Shown here: positions 24,968 to 34,430 of the stretch, piece after piece | Layout of the letters: every line of letters starts with the position of its first letter | Numbering within the stretch: the stretch's first letter is position 1 | Notes under the pieces: model-generated | The model's database searches: none | The model's input: the letters and a program-made list of their open reading frames with translations, nothing else | Told to the model about the DNA's origin: nothing | Origin: Salegentibacter sp. Hel_I_6 | GTDB taxonomy: Bacteria; Bacteroidota; Bacteroidia; Flavobacteriales; Flavobacteriaceae | Length of the DNA stretch: 64,000 nucleotides | Direction: 5' to 3' | Assembly (NCBI RefSeq): GCF_000745315.1 | Contig: NZ_JQNQ01000001.1 | Coordinates: 2,666,001-2,730,000 of the forward strand | Made by a program: the position numbers and the translations under genes

Positions 24968-26335
24968 TTGAAAACTGAAACTCAACATACTAACAATTCC
25001 GGTAAAAAACTGGTGATCCTTGGCGGCGGCGAAAGCGGTGCAGGGACTGCTATTCTTGGAGTTAAAGAAGGTTTTGAAGTTTTTGTTTCAGATAAAGGAA
25101 AAATAAAAGAAAAGTATAAGTCGGTTTTTGAAGGATTAAAGATCGACTGGGAAGAAGAGCAACATACTGAAGCTAAAATATTGGATGCTGACGTGGTGAT
25201 GAAAAGCCCGGGTATTCCAGATTCAGTAGCTATTGTAAAGCAATTGCAGGAAAAAGCTATTCCGGTGATTTCAGAAATAGAATTTGCAGCCGCTTTCACT
25301 TCAGCCAAAATTATTGGGATCACAGGAAGTAATGGGAAAACCACCACAACAAAATTTGTGCATCACATTTTGAAAAATGCAGGAATTAAAGTAGGAATGG
25401 CGGGGAACGTAGGAGATAGTTTTGCTAAACAAGTTGCCGAAACAAATCCCGACTGGTTTGTATTAGAATTAAGCAGTTTTCAGTTGGATGGAATCAAAAA
25501 TTTCAGACCTGATATTGCGGTTTTAACCAATATCACACCAGATCATTTAGATCGTTATGAGCATAAACTTGAGAACTATGTGTTTTCAAAATTTAGAATT
25601 GCCGAAAACCAAAGCCCGGAAGATTATTTCATCTATGATTTAGATGATGAAATTATTACGAAATGGTTAGCGAAAAATCCGGTGAAAGCACAAAAACTTC
25701 CGTTTTCACTTCAACAAAAAGTGGAAGACGGATCTTATATAGAGAATGAAAATATTATTGTCAACATAAAAAACAACCAATTTAATATGCCAACAACAGA
25801 GTTAGGTTTACAGGGAAAACATAATACCAAAAATGCTATGGCTGCGGCCACTGTTTCCCAATTATTAAGAATTAGAAAGGAAACTATTCGGGAGAGTATG
25901 GAGAGTTTTCAGGGCGTAGAACACCGACTTGAAAAAGTGCTGAAAATTAATAATGTGCAATACATTAATGACTCTAAGGCAACCAATGTGAACGCTACTT
26001 TTTATGCTTTGGAAAGTATGGAGAGCGAAACCGTTTGGATTGTTGGAGGCGTGGACAAAGGGAATATTTACGACGACCTTTTACCGCTGGTAAATGAAAA
26101 AGTAAAAGCAATTATTTGCCTCGGAATAGACAACCAGAAGCTGATGCAAAACTTCGGGAATTGTGTAGATACAATGTTAGAAACGCAATCTATGAATGAA
26201 GCTGTAAAAATGGCTTATAGCCTGGCAGAAAAAGGAAATACGGTCTTACTTTCTCCAGCCTGTGCCAGTTTTGATCTTTTTGAAAATTATGAAGATAGGG
26301 GACGCCAGTTTAAAGAGGCAGTTAGAAATCTATAA
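24968..26335 (+). CDS. murD: UDP-N-acetylmuramoyl-L-alanine:D-glutamate ligase MurD
   Basis: The second amino-acid ligase of stem-peptide synthesis; 455 residues. Start is TTG 24968, 6 bases after the mraY stop. The N-terminal UMP-binding Rossmann domain has KLVILGGGESGAGTA near residue 14. The central ATPase domain carries GITGSNGKTTTTKFVHHIL near 116, with LELSSFQLDG and NITPDHLDRYE. The C-terminal domain includes INDSKATNVNAT and LLSPACASFDLFENYEDRG. Normal length. A repeat element fills the spacer to ftsW. Confidence 0.96.
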   Translation: MKTETQHTNNSGKKLVILGGGESGAGTAILGVKEGFEVFVSDKGKIKEKYKSVFEGLKIDWEEEQHTEAKILDADVVMKSPGIPDSVAIVKQLQEKAIPVISEIEFAAAFTSAKIIGITGSNGKTTTTKFVHHILKNAGIKVGMAGNVGDSFAKQVAETNPDWFVLELSSFQLDGIKNFRPDIAVLTNITPDHLDRYEHKLENYVFSKFRIAENQSPEDYFIYDLDDEIITKWLAKNPVKAQKLPFSLQQKVEDGSYIENENIIVNIKNNQFNMPTTELGLQGKHNTKNAMAAATVSQLLRIRKETIRESMESFQGVEHRLEKVLKINNVQYINDSKATNVNATFYALESMESETVWIVGGVDKGNIYDDLLPLVNEKVKAIICLGIDNQKLMQNFGNCVDTMLETQSMNEAVKMAYSLAEKGNTVLLSPACASFDLFENYEDRGRQFKEAVRNL

Positions 26336-26364
26336 TGGTAATTGTGGCCAAAATTGTTGATATT

Positions 26365-26446
26365 TCGTCATCCTGAACTTGTTTCAGGATCTAGACTGTT
26401 CGATAATCAAAACATATTAGAAGCTGAAACAAGTTCAGCTTGACGA
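26365..26446. repeat. REP-doublet-like inverted repeat element
   Basis: TCGTCATCCTGAACTTGTTTCAG (23 nt, at 26365-26387) is matched in reverse complement by 26424-26446, with two mismatches. Each arm contains its own small hairpin (CTGAA-CTTGT-TTCAG). The unit is therefore two inverted hairpins around a 36-base centre, the architecture of REP doublets (REPINs). It fills most of the murD-ftsW spacer. No associated transposase is in the window. Confidence 0.8.
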
Positions 26447-26468
26447 TAAAAGGAAATTAAAGATTTAA

Positions 26469-27677
26469 ATGAGTAACATTTTTTCAAATCTTAAAGGCGA
26501 TAAGGTTATCTGGGCTACGGCCGGGCTGTTGGCGATATTTTCATTTTTGCCGGTCTACAGTTCCAGTAGTAATCTTGCGTATTTATATGGAGACGGAAGC
26601 ACCTTTCAGTATGTGGTGGTGCATTTCTTCCATTTGCTTTTAGGTTTTTGTTTGCTCTTTGCCGTTCATAAAATTCCATATCATTATTTCAGGGGGCTTT
26701 CCATTCTCTTTTTACCGGTGGTGATCGTATTATTGATCTATACAGTAGCACAGGGAACTATGATTGATGGGGCTTATGCGAGCCGTTGGATTCAAATTCC
26801 GGGTATTGGAGTTTCATTTCAATCTTCAACCCTGGCATCGGTAGTTTTAATGATTTATGTGGCGCGTTACCTATCAAAAAAAACCAATGAAAATCTAACC
26901 TTTAAAGAGTCAATTTTACCGCTTTGGGTGCCTGTGGGTGTGGTATTATTACTAATTTTGCCGGCCAATTTCTCCACAACTGCCATTATTTTTTCTATGG
27001 TGCTGGTACTTATGTTTTTAGGTGGATATCCCATAAAATACCTTGGAATTATTGTAGCTGCAGGCCTGCTTTTGCTAACGATGTTCATTTTAACAGCGAA
27101 AGCATTTCCGGGACTTTTACCAAACAGGGTAGATACCTGGGCGAGCAGGATTGAGAGTTTTTCTAACGATGAAGATACCGAAGCCGATTATCAAATTGAA
27201 AAGGCGAAAATCGCTATTGCAAGTGGTGGGGTTGCAGGAACGGGAATTGGTAAAAGCGTGCAAAGAAATTTTTTACCGCAATCTTCATCAGATTTTATCT
27301 ACGCGATAATTGTTGAAGAAATGGGATTAATAGGCGCTTTTGGAGTGATGCTGGCTTATTTAATGTTGCTTTTTAGAATTGTGATTGTAGCCACAAAAGC
27401 CAATACTGTATTCGGGAAATTACTGGTTATGGGCGTTGGTTTGCCAATAATCTTTCAGGCTTTAATTAATATGGGCGTTGCGGTAGAGCTGTTTCCGGTT
27501 ACGGGACAAACTTTGCCTTTAATTAGTAGTGGAGGAACTTCAATTTGGATGACCTGTATGGCACTTGGTATTATTTTGAGCGTAAGCGCCAAACGCGAGG
27601 AAATGAAGCAACGCGAAGAAGCTGAAAAAGAATTGGATGATGAAAATCCGTTAGATATTTTAAGTGAAGCGATATAA
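26469..27677 (+). CDS. ftsW: Septal peptidoglycan glycosyltransferase FtsW
   Basis: A SEDS-family polytopic membrane protein of 402 residues with about ten helices. It polymerises lipid II at the septum together with the FtsI-type transpeptidase encoded upstream. Family motifs are GAYASRWIQIPGIGVSFQSS near residue 100, GIGKSVQRNFLPQSSSDFIY near 262, and the C-terminal FPVTGQTLPLISSGGTSIWM near 342. The cytoplasmic tail is acidic and Lys/Glu-rich. It is separated from murD by the REP-like element but remains co-oriented; no separate promoter is evident. Confidence 0.96.
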   Translation: MSNIFSNLKGDKVIWATAGLLAIFSFLPVYSSSSNLAYLYGDGSTFQYVVVHFFHLLLGFCLLFAVHKIPYHYFRGLSILFLPVVIVLLIYTVAQGTMIDGAYASRWIQIPGIGVSFQSSTLASVVLMIYVARYLSKKTNENLTFKESILPLWVPVGVVLLLILPANFSTTAIIFSMVLVLMFLGGYPIKYLGIIVAAGLLLLTMFILTAKAFPGLLPNRVDTWASRIESFSNDEDTEADYQIEKAKIAIASGGVAGTGIGKSVQRNFLPQSSSDFIYAIIVEEMGLIGAFGVMLAYLMLLFRIVIVATKANTVFGKLLVMGVGLPIIFQALINMGVAVELFPVTGQTLPLISSGGTSIWMTCMALGIILSVSAKREEMKQREEAEKELDDENPLDILSEAI

Positions 27678-27757
27678 CCAGCATTATGCGGAACGCAAGA
27701 AATTGCATTGAAGTTTATGATTAAGTTCCAAAAATTGGAATTAAAAAATATAAAAGG

Positions 27758-28849
27758 ATGAAAAAGGATTTACGTGTAATATTATCTGGAGGCGGCACCG
27801 GCGGGCATATTTACCCGGCCATTGCTATTGCCAACGAGATAAAAGCGCGTTATCCTGAAGCAGAAATATTGTTTGTTGGTGCCAGTGACAGGATGGAGAT
27901 GGAGAAAGTACCACAAGCAGGTTACAAAATAGAAGGTCTTTGGATTAGTGGAATTCAGCGAAAATTGACTGTGGGCAATCTAATGTTTCCATTTAAGCTA
28001 CTAAGTAGTTTGGCGAAATCCAGAAGAATAATAAGGGAGTTTAAACCAGATGTGGTAATAGGTACGGGAGGCTTTGCCAGCGGACCTTTACTAAAAGTGG
28101 CAAACTCGAAGGGCATTCCAACTCTTATTCAGGAGCAGAATTCTTTTCCGGGAATTACCAATAAACTTTTGGCAAAAGAGTCCGATAAGATTTGCGCCGC
28201 TTATGAGGAAGTTAAACGATTTTTTCCTTCCGAAAAAACTATAATTACCGGCAACCCGGTGAGACAGGATTTGCTGAAGATTGACGAAAACAGGGAAAAA
28301 GCTCTTGCGCATTTTGGTCTTGAAAAAGACAAAAAAGTATTGCTGGTTTTAGGTGGAAGCCTTGGCGCAAGAAGAATTAATCAGTTGGTGGAAACCAATT
28401 TAGAAAGATTTAAAAAGGAAAATATTCAGCTTATCTGGCAAACCGGAAAGCTGTATTTCGAAGAATATAAAAAGTACAATTCAGGCTTGGTGCAAACGCA
28501 TTTATTCTTGAATGAAATGAATTTTGCTTACGGCGCTGCAGATGTTATTATTTCACGAGCCGGAGCGGGCACGGTTTCAGAATTAAGTATTGTGGGAAAA
28601 CCGGTACTTTTCGTTCCATCTCCAAATGTAGCTGAAGATCACCAGGCTAAGAATGCACTGGCCGTAGTGAAGAAAAATGCGGCGATGATGTTGAAAGAAA
28701 ATGAGCTGGATGAAAAATTTGAAACCGAGTTTTTCGCATTAATGGCTTCCGAAGAGAAGCAAAAAGAACTGGGAGAAAATATAAAGAAACTGGCTTTGCC
28801 AAATGCAACCGCAAGGATTGTAGACGAAGTTGAGAAATTGATTAAATAA
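27758..28849 (+). CDS. murG: UDP-GlcNAc:lipid I N-acetylglucosaminyltransferase MurG
   Basis: Forms lipid II on the inner face of the membrane; 363 residues. A GT-B fold is indicated by LSGGGTGGHIYPAIAIANEI at residue 9 (the first glycine loop) and IGTGGFASGPLLKVA near 100. LLVLGGSLGARRINQL comes near 194, and the donor-binding SRAGAGTVSELSIVGKPVLF near 267. HQAKNALAVVKKNAA follows. Normal length. A palindromic repeat occupies the spacer to murC. Confidence 0.97.
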   Translation: MKKDLRVILSGGGTGGHIYPAIAIANEIKARYPEAEILFVGASDRMEMEKVPQAGYKIEGLWISGIQRKLTVGNLMFPFKLLSSLAKSRRIIREFKPDVVIGTGGFASGPLLKVANSKGIPTLIQEQNSFPGITNKLLAKESDKICAAYEEVKRFFPSEKTIITGNPVRQDLLKIDENREKALAHFGLEKDKKVLLVLGGSLGARRINQLVETNLERFKKENIQLIWQTGKLYFEEYKKYNSGLVQTHLFLNEMNFAYGAADVIISRAGAGTVSELSIVGKPVLFVPSPNVAEDHQAKNALAVVKKNAAMMLKENELDEKFETEFFALMASEEKQKELGENIKKLALPNATARIVDEVEKLIK

Positions 28850-28859
28850 ATTATATAAA

Positions 28860-28890
28860 GATCTCACAGGTTTTCAAAACCTGTGAGGTC
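28860..28890. repeat. Dispersed palindrome, family 1, copy 2
   Basis: GATCTCACAGGTTTT and AAAACCTGTGAGGTC are inverted with one mismatch and almost no loop. The sequence is clearly related to the palindrome at 11421-11451 (shared core RACCYCACAGGTTTT). It occupies the murG-murC spacer inside the cell-wall operon without a T run. Confidence 0.85.
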
Positions 28891-28904
28891 TCAAGAAAAA
28901 TAGA

Positions 28905-30260
28905 ATGCAGGATTTAAACCACATACAAAACATTTATTTTATCGGCATTGGCGGTATTGGGATGAGTGCGTTAGCGCGCTACTTTAAATTCCAGGGAAAA
29001 AAAGTAGCCGGTTACGATAAAACTTCAACTTCGCTTACCAGAACGCTGGAAGCCGAAGATATTGTTGTGGTTTATGATGAAAAAATGAATTTGGTTCCAA
29101 CCGAATTCACAGATAAAGAAAATACATTGGTTGTTTATACACCCGCAGTTCCTGCCGCTCACGAACAACTTACGTATTTCCAAAAAAACGGCTTTAACTT
29201 GAAAAAAAGAGCTGCTGTGCTTGGGTTGATCTCTAAGGGAAAAACCACACTGGCGGTAGCTGGAACTCACGGAAAAACTACAACCACGGCAATTTTAGGT
29301 CATCTACTTAAAGAAACCGATGCAAAAGTCACCGGATTTCTAGGAGGAATAAGTGAAGATATTCAAAGCAATTTAATCCTAAAAGGCGACGAAGTTATTG
29401 TGGTGGAAGCTGATGAATTTGACAGGTCTTTTCTTCATCTTTCCCCAAATATTGCGGCAGTAACCTCTATGGATGCCGATCATTTAGATATTTATGGTAA
29501 AAAAGAGGAGCTGGAAGACACCTTTAGGCAATTTGCTGCTCTCGTGCCAGAGGACGGAACGCTATTTGTGAAAAATGGCTTGCCTCTAGATGGAATTACT
29601 TTTGGAATTGAAGACAACGCCGATTATTCGGCACAAAGTATAAAGATTAAAAATGGAACATATCATTTTGATCTAAAAACTCCTAACGGAGTTATTGAAG
29701 ATTTTAAGTTTAATCTACCCGGCAAACACAATTTGCTAAATGCTATAACCGCCCTGGCGATGGCTATCCAATTTGGATCCCCAATCCCCAAGCTAGCCAG
29801 GGCGTTATATAGTTTTAAAGGTGTGAAACGTAGATTTTCTTATAAAATTAAGTCAGATAAGCTGGTGCTTATAGATGATTATGCACATCATCCGGCAGAG
29901 ATTGCTGCGGTGAATCAGGCGGTTAGAGAAATGCATCCCGGGAAGAAGGTTTTGGCAGTTTTTCAACCTCATTTATTTAGCAGAACTAAAGATTTTATAG
30001 ATGATTTTGCTGAAAGTTTGGCTTTGTTTGATGAGTTGTTTTTATTGGATATCTATCCCGCAAGAGAGCTTCCTATTGAGGGAGTAACTTCAGCCTGGCT
30101 TTTGGGAAAAATTCAAAATTCTAATAAGAAACTAATTCAGAAAGAAAATATAGCTGAAGAGATAAAAAAATCCAATCCTGAAGTTGTGGTGCTTATGGGT
30201 GCCGGCAGTATTGGGGAAGAAGTGGAAAACGTGAAAAAAGCATTGGAAAATGAAGTTTAA
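28905..30260 (+). CDS. murC: UDP-N-acetylmuramate:L-alanine ligase MurC
   Basis: The first amino-acid ligase of stem-peptide synthesis; 451 residues. The N-terminal Rossmann motif is YFIGIGGIGMSALARYF near residue 11. The ATP loop is VAGTHGKTTTTAILGHLL near 118. EADEFDRSFLHL and TSMDADHLDIYG follow near 173-192. The C-terminal domain begins with VLIDDYAHHPAEIAAV near 321 and contains VFQPHLFSRTKDF. It overlaps ftsQ by 11 bases, showing translational coupling. Confidence 0.97.
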   Translation: MQDLNHIQNIYFIGIGGIGMSALARYFKFQGKKVAGYDKTSTSLTRTLEAEDIVVVYDEKMNLVPTEFTDKENTLVVYTPAVPAAHEQLTYFQKNGFNLKKRAAVLGLISKGKTTLAVAGTHGKTTTTAILGHLLKETDAKVTGFLGGISEDIQSNLILKGDEVIVVEADEFDRSFLHLSPNIAAVTSMDADHLDIYGKKEELEDTFRQFAALVPEDGTLFVKNGLPLDGITFGIEDNADYSAQSIKIKNGTYHFDLKTPNGVIEDFKFNLPGKHNLLNAITALAMAIQFGSPIPKLARALYSFKGVKRRFSYKIKSDKLVLIDDYAHHPAEIAAVNQAVREMHPGKKVLAVFQPHLFSRTKDFIDDFAESLALFDELFLLDIYPARELPIEGVTSAWLLGKIQNSNKKLIQKENIAEEIKKSNPEVVVLMGAGSIGEEVENVKKALENEV

Positions 30261-30966
30261 ACTAGCATACATAAAACTGCCGGTTTTGCTCATTTTAGTG
30301 GGTTTTTTATTCGGTTTTGCTGAAAAAAGGAATAATGCTCGAAAAATAAGCGATGTAGAGGTGAAATTTATAGCGGGTGAAAACCTGTATGTTACTGAGG
30401 AAGCGGTTAATAAGTTGTTGATACAAAATGATGTGGCCGCGGCGGGCATAGACAAAGAAATTTTAGATTTGAATAGGGTAGAAAGCCTTTTGAATAATCA
30501 CGATATGATAGAAAATGCTGAAGTGTTTTTAAGTCTGGACGGGAAGCTCCAGACTAAAATAAGTCAGCGTAAACCCATTGGTAGAATAGTGGGTAATTCT
30601 TCTTTTTACTTAGATAAAAATGGGCTTGTAATGCCGCTTTCACCATATTATGCTGCCCGAGTGCCTCTGGTATCAGGAGTGGATTCGAGCAATGTAAAAA
30701 TAGCATACCCGTTGGTAGACTATATTCAGAAAGATGAATTTTTAACCCGGCATATTACCGGTGTTAAACGTTTGCCCGGAGATAAATTTGAATTAGAAAT
30801 GAGAAAACTGGACTTTACGGTGTATTTCGGTAAAGCCGAAAGCATAAACCTAAAGTTCAATAATTTTAAAGCTTTTTATAAAAAAGCATTGAGAGACGAG
30901 AAATTAGAGACCTACAAAAAAGTGAATTTACAATTTGGAGATCAGGTTGTTTGCACTAAAAAGTAA
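30250..30966 (+). CDS. ftsQ: Cell division protein FtsQ
   Basis: A bitopic divisome protein of 238 residues: a short cytoplasmic N-terminus, one membrane helix at about 10-25 (LPVLLILVGFLFGFA), and a periplasmic POTRA/FtsQ region. The POTRA-like part contains LYVTEEAVNKLLIQND and VESLLNNHDMIENAEVFLSL. The C-terminal part has YLDKNGLVMPLSPYYAARVP and INLKFNNFKAFYKKAL. Sequence identity to FtsQ is low in this phylum, but topology, the YLDKNG motif and the position between murC and ftsA make the call secure. Confidence 0.9.
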   Translation: MKFKLAYIKLPVLLILVGFLFGFAEKRNNARKISDVEVKFIAGENLYVTEEAVNKLLIQNDVAAAGIDKEILDLNRVESLLNNHDMIENAEVFLSLDGKLQTKISQRKPIGRIVGNSSFYLDKNGLVMPLSPYYAARVPLVSGVDSSNVKIAYPLVDYIQKDEFLTRHITGVKRLPGDKFELEMRKLDFTVYFGKAESINLKFNNFKAFYKKALRDEKLETYKKVNLQFGDQVVCTKK

Positions 30967-30969
30967 ATT

Positions 30970-32337
30970 ATGGAACACAACGACATAGCCGTAGGATTAG
31001 ATATTGGAACCACAAAGATTGTGGCCATGATTGGGCGTAAGAACGAGTATGGAAAGGTGGAAATCGTAGGTATTGGAAAATCCAAAAGCCTTGGTGTTCA
31101 CCGCGGAGTGGTAAATAATATTACTCAAACCATTCAATCAATTCAACAGGCTATACAGGAAGCAGAAGCAGATTCTGGATTAAAAATAAGTGATGTAGTG
31201 GTTGGAATTGCAGGTCAGCATATTAGAAGCCTGCAGCATAGTGATTATATAACCAGGACGAATCCTGAAGAGGTTATAGATGCCGATGATATTCACAGCC
31301 TTTGCAACCAGGTTCACAAATTAGTGATGTTGCCGGGTGAAGAAATTATTCACGTTTTACCTCAGGAATTTAAGGTAGACGGCCAGGCAGAAATTAAGGA
31401 GCCTATTGGAATGTACGGTGGAAGATTAGAAGCCAATTTCCACGTAGTGGTTGGGCAGGTTTCTTCCATTAGAAATATTGGAAGATGTGTAAAAAGCGCC
31501 GGTTTAGAACTTTCAGCAGTGACTTTAGAGCCATTGGCTTCAGCTAATGCAGTTTTAAGTCAGGAAGAAAAAGAAGCAGGTGTAGCGCTTATTGATATAG
31601 GTGGTGGTACAACCGATCTGGCAATTTTTAAAGACGGGATAATCAGGCATACCGCAGTAATTCCTTTCGGTGGAAATGTAATTACTGAAGATATTAAAGA
31701 AGGATGTTCAATTATAGAAAAGCAGGCCGAGTTACTAAAAATCAAATTTGGATCTGCCTGGCCGGGAGAAAATAAGGATAATGAAATTGTTTCCATCCCA
31801 GGATTACGTGGAAGGGAACCTAAGGAAATAACCTTAAAAAACCTTTCAAAAATAATTCACGCCCGTGTGGTGGAAATTATAGAGCAGGTTTACCTGGAAA
31901 TTAAAAATTACGGCCACGAAGAGCAAAAGAAAAAATTAATTGCCGGAATGGTTTTAACCGGAGGTGGCGCACAGTTGAAGCATTTAAAACAACTGGCAGA
32001 GTATATCACCGGAATGGATACCAGAATAGGTTATCCTAACGAGCATTTAGCTGGTAATAATGATACTGAAACCACCAGCCCCGTTTATGCTACAGCAGTT
32101 GGTTTGGTCATGAACAGCCTTGAACATGGTGAGAAGAAGTTTCAGGAAGAGGTAGTGCTGAAAAGCAAAGAAGATAGAGAGAAAGAAGAATTGGAGTTGC
32201 AGGAGGATTTTGAGCAAAATACACCAGAAGGTGATGAGTTGAAGAAGGATCCAGTGGCTCCACAGAGACCACCCAAAAAGAGCATTTTTGATAAGTGGGC
32301 AGAGAAGTTTAAAGATTTTTTAGATAACGCAGAGTAA
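30970..32337 (+). CDS. ftsA: Cell division protein FtsA
   Basis: An actin-like ATPase of 455 residues that tethers FtsZ to the membrane. The phosphate 1 motif is AVGLDIGTTKIVAMIG at residue 7. The 1C (SHS2) subdomain lies at about 85-165. The phosphate 2 motif is GVALIDIGGGTTDLAIF near 205, and the adenosine motif is MVLTGGGAQLKHL near 330. After a charged, Pro-containing linker, the C-terminus ends in an amphipathic helix (SIFDKWAEKFKDFLDN), the membrane-targeting sequence. It starts 3 bases after ftsQ. Confidence 0.97.
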   Translation: MEHNDIAVGLDIGTTKIVAMIGRKNEYGKVEIVGIGKSKSLGVHRGVVNNITQTIQSIQQAIQEAEADSGLKISDVVVGIAGQHIRSLQHSDYITRTNPEEVIDADDIHSLCNQVHKLVMLPGEEIIHVLPQEFKVDGQAEIKEPIGMYGGRLEANFHVVVGQVSSIRNIGRCVKSAGLELSAVTLEPLASANAVLSQEEKEAGVALIDIGGGTTDLAIFKDGIIRHTAVIPFGGNVITEDIKEGCSIIEKQAELLKIKFGSAWPGENKDNEIVSIPGLRGREPKEITLKNLSKIIHARVVEIIEQVYLEIKNYGHEEQKKKLIAGMVLTGGGAQLKHLKQLAEYITGMDTRIGYPNEHLAGNNDTETTSPVYATAVGLVMNSLEHGEKKFQEEVVLKSKEDREKEELELQEDFEQNTPEGDELKKDPVAPQRPPKKSIFDKWAEKFKDFLDNAE

Positions 32338-32363
32338 AAGATAGAACCAGTAAAAAAGAATTT

Positions 32364-34400
32364 ATGAGCAGTACAGAATTCGACAACATTGCATTCGATT
32401 TACCAAAGAATCAATCGAACGTCATTAAGGTTATTGGTGTAGGTGGAGGAGGCAGCAATGCCATAAACCACATGTTCCAGTTAGGGATAAAAGGAGTAGA
32501 TTTCGTGGTTTGCAACACAGATGCGCAAGCCCTGGATAATAGTTCAGTTCCCAATAAAATACAGTTAGGGGTAAGCTTAACCGAAGGTTTAGGGGCCGGG
32601 GCGAATCCACTTATAGGGGAGCAGGCAGCCGTAGAGAGTTTTGATGAAATTAAACAAATGCTTGATGTAAATACCAAAATGGTATTTATCACTGCAGGTA
32701 TGGGTGGGGGTACCGGTACAGGTGCCGCGCCTGTTATTGCCAAGCAGGCAAAAGATATGGATATCCTTACCGTTGGGATCGTGACCATTCCTTTTCAATT
32801 TGAAGGGAAAATGAGAAACGAACAAGCTCAGCTTGGTGTGGAAAAACTTAGAAGTCACGTTGATTCCTTAATTGTGATCAACAATAATAAGCTTCGTGAA
32901 GTTTATGGAAACCTTGGTTTTAAAGCCGGTTTCTCTAAAGCCGATGAGGTTTTGGCAACCGCTTCGAGAGGTATTGCTGAAGTTATTACCCATCACTACA
33001 CACAAAATATTGACCTTAGGGATGCTAAAACCGTTTTAAGTAATAGCGGAACAGCAATTATGGGATCTGCACAGGCAACTGGTGCCACCAGAGCTCAGGA
33101 TGCGATTAGCAAAGCCCTGGATTCTCCGTTATTAAATGACAATAAGATTACCGGTGCCCAAAACGTATTACTGCTAATTGTTTCGGGTTCTGAAGAAATC
33201 ACTATTGACGAAATTGGAGAAATCAACGATCACATCCAGGCAGAAGCTGGTCACAGTGCCAATATTATTATGGGTGTTGGTGAAGATGAAGCTTTGGATG
33301 AAGCAATTTCCGTTACAATTATCGCTACGGGTTTTAATGTAGAACAACAGAACGAAATTGTAAATACAGAAACTAAAAAGATAATCCACACCTTAGAAGA
33401 CGAGCAAAAAGCGGAACAAAAATTAAATCCGAAAAAAAGGGGTTTCTATCCTGAATTGAATAGAAAAACTGAAGAGCAGCCTATTTCTAAAGAAGATGAA
33501 AGTCCTCAAGAGCCAGACAATACTATTGTACATACTTTAGACGACAGCGTGGAGGAAGTTGATGAAGTAGGGAATATTCAGGTTAAGGAAGACGAATTAT
33601 ATCATACGCCAAGATCGGCGAGAGATATGGAGGTTTCTTACGAGGAAATAAACCCTAATGATTTCATTATAAATGATACTTCAGAAGAAATGAAGTCTAT
33701 GGAGTTGAACGAGCCAGAAGAGGTTCAGAATACTAATGAAGATCAAATAATGTTTACTTTCGATTTTCCTATAAATCAGGAAAAGAAAGAGGAACCTAAA
33801 CAAGAGCAACCAAAACAGGAACAGCCAAGACCGCAACAACCAAAACAGGAAAAAAAGCAAGAAATTAGACATCAACTTGAAGAAGATGAATCTAAAAATA
33901 TTGAAGTAAACGAACCTGTTGAGATCGTTCCCGTAACTGAAAGTTCTGCCAGGGGTGTAAAAAGATATAGTCTTGATGATTATATGGAGTTTGAGCAATC
34001 TTTAGATAGATCTAAACCTCAGGCTAAAAAGAAGGAAGAGCCAAAAGATGAAGCTATTGCTTTTGAAAAGAAAACCTTAAAACCAGAACCTCAAAACCCT
34101 GAAAAAAATCAGGAAGAGCACGGGGAGGAGGATCCGTTTAATAACCCTATTTCTGAAGTTCTAATAGAACGGGCAGCTGAGCGTAGGGCGAAAATGAAAG
34201 AATTCAATTACAAATTTAGAAGCAACGCTGCTCAAATTGATGAGATTGAAAAACAACCTGCTTACAAAAGACAGGGAGTAGATTTGGATAAAAGTGAAAA
34301 AGGAGAGGGGAAATTATCGCGCACTACTTTAGGAAAAGACGATAATGATGATCTTCATTTTAGAAGAAACAATTCCTTTCTACACGATAATGTAGACTAA
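32364..34400 (+). CDS. ftsZ: Cell division protein FtsZ with long C-terminal linker
   Basis: The tubulin-like GTPase that forms the division ring; 678 residues, against about 380 in Escherichia coli. The conserved core (about 18-340) has VIGVGGGGSNAINHM, the tubulin signature GMGGGTGTGAAPVIA at 112-126, and NNNKLREVYGNLGFKAGFSK near 172. Beyond it comes a disordered region of about 340 residues rich in Glu, Lys, Gln and Pro (EPKQEQPKQEQPRPQQPK). A basic, conserved-looking end (LHFRRNNSFLHDNVD) replaces the usual DIPAFLRR-type tail. Long linkers are known in Bacteroidota FtsZ. Last gene of the cluster; a strong terminator follows. Confidence 0.97.
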   Translation: MSSTEFDNIAFDLPKNQSNVIKVIGVGGGGSNAINHMFQLGIKGVDFVVCNTDAQALDNSSVPNKIQLGVSLTEGLGAGANPLIGEQAAVESFDEIKQMLDVNTKMVFITAGMGGGTGTGAAPVIAKQAKDMDILTVGIVTIPFQFEGKMRNEQAQLGVEKLRSHVDSLIVINNNKLREVYGNLGFKAGFSKADEVLATASRGIAEVITHHYTQNIDLRDAKTVLSNSGTAIMGSAQATGATRAQDAISKALDSPLLNDNKITGAQNVLLLIVSGSEEITIDEIGEINDHIQAEAGHSANIIMGVGEDEALDEAISVTIIATGFNVEQQNEIVNTETKKIIHTLEDEQKAEQKLNPKKRGFYPELNRKTEEQPISKEDESPQEPDNTIVHTLDDSVEEVDEVGNIQVKEDELYHTPRSARDMEVSYEEINPNDFIINDTSEEMKSMELNEPEEVQNTNEDQIMFTFDFPINQEKKEEPKQEQPKQEQPRPQQPKQEKKQEIRHQLEEDESKNIEVNEPVEIVPVTESSARGVKRYSLDDYMEFEQSLDRSKPQAKKKEEPKDEAIAFEKKTLKPEPQNPEKNQEEHGEEDPFNNPISEVLIERAAERRAKMKEFNYKFRSNAAQIDEIEKQPAYKRQGVDLDKSEKGEGKLSRTTLGKDDNDDLHFRRNNSFLHDNVD

Positions 34401-34430
34401 TACCAATCTTTATTATATATTACTGTTCAT

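Noticed and set aside
32411..32858. Two overlapping antisense open frames in ftsZ
   Set aside because: They lie fully within the most conserved part of ftsZ and encode Pro/Thr-rich or His-rich shadow sequences.
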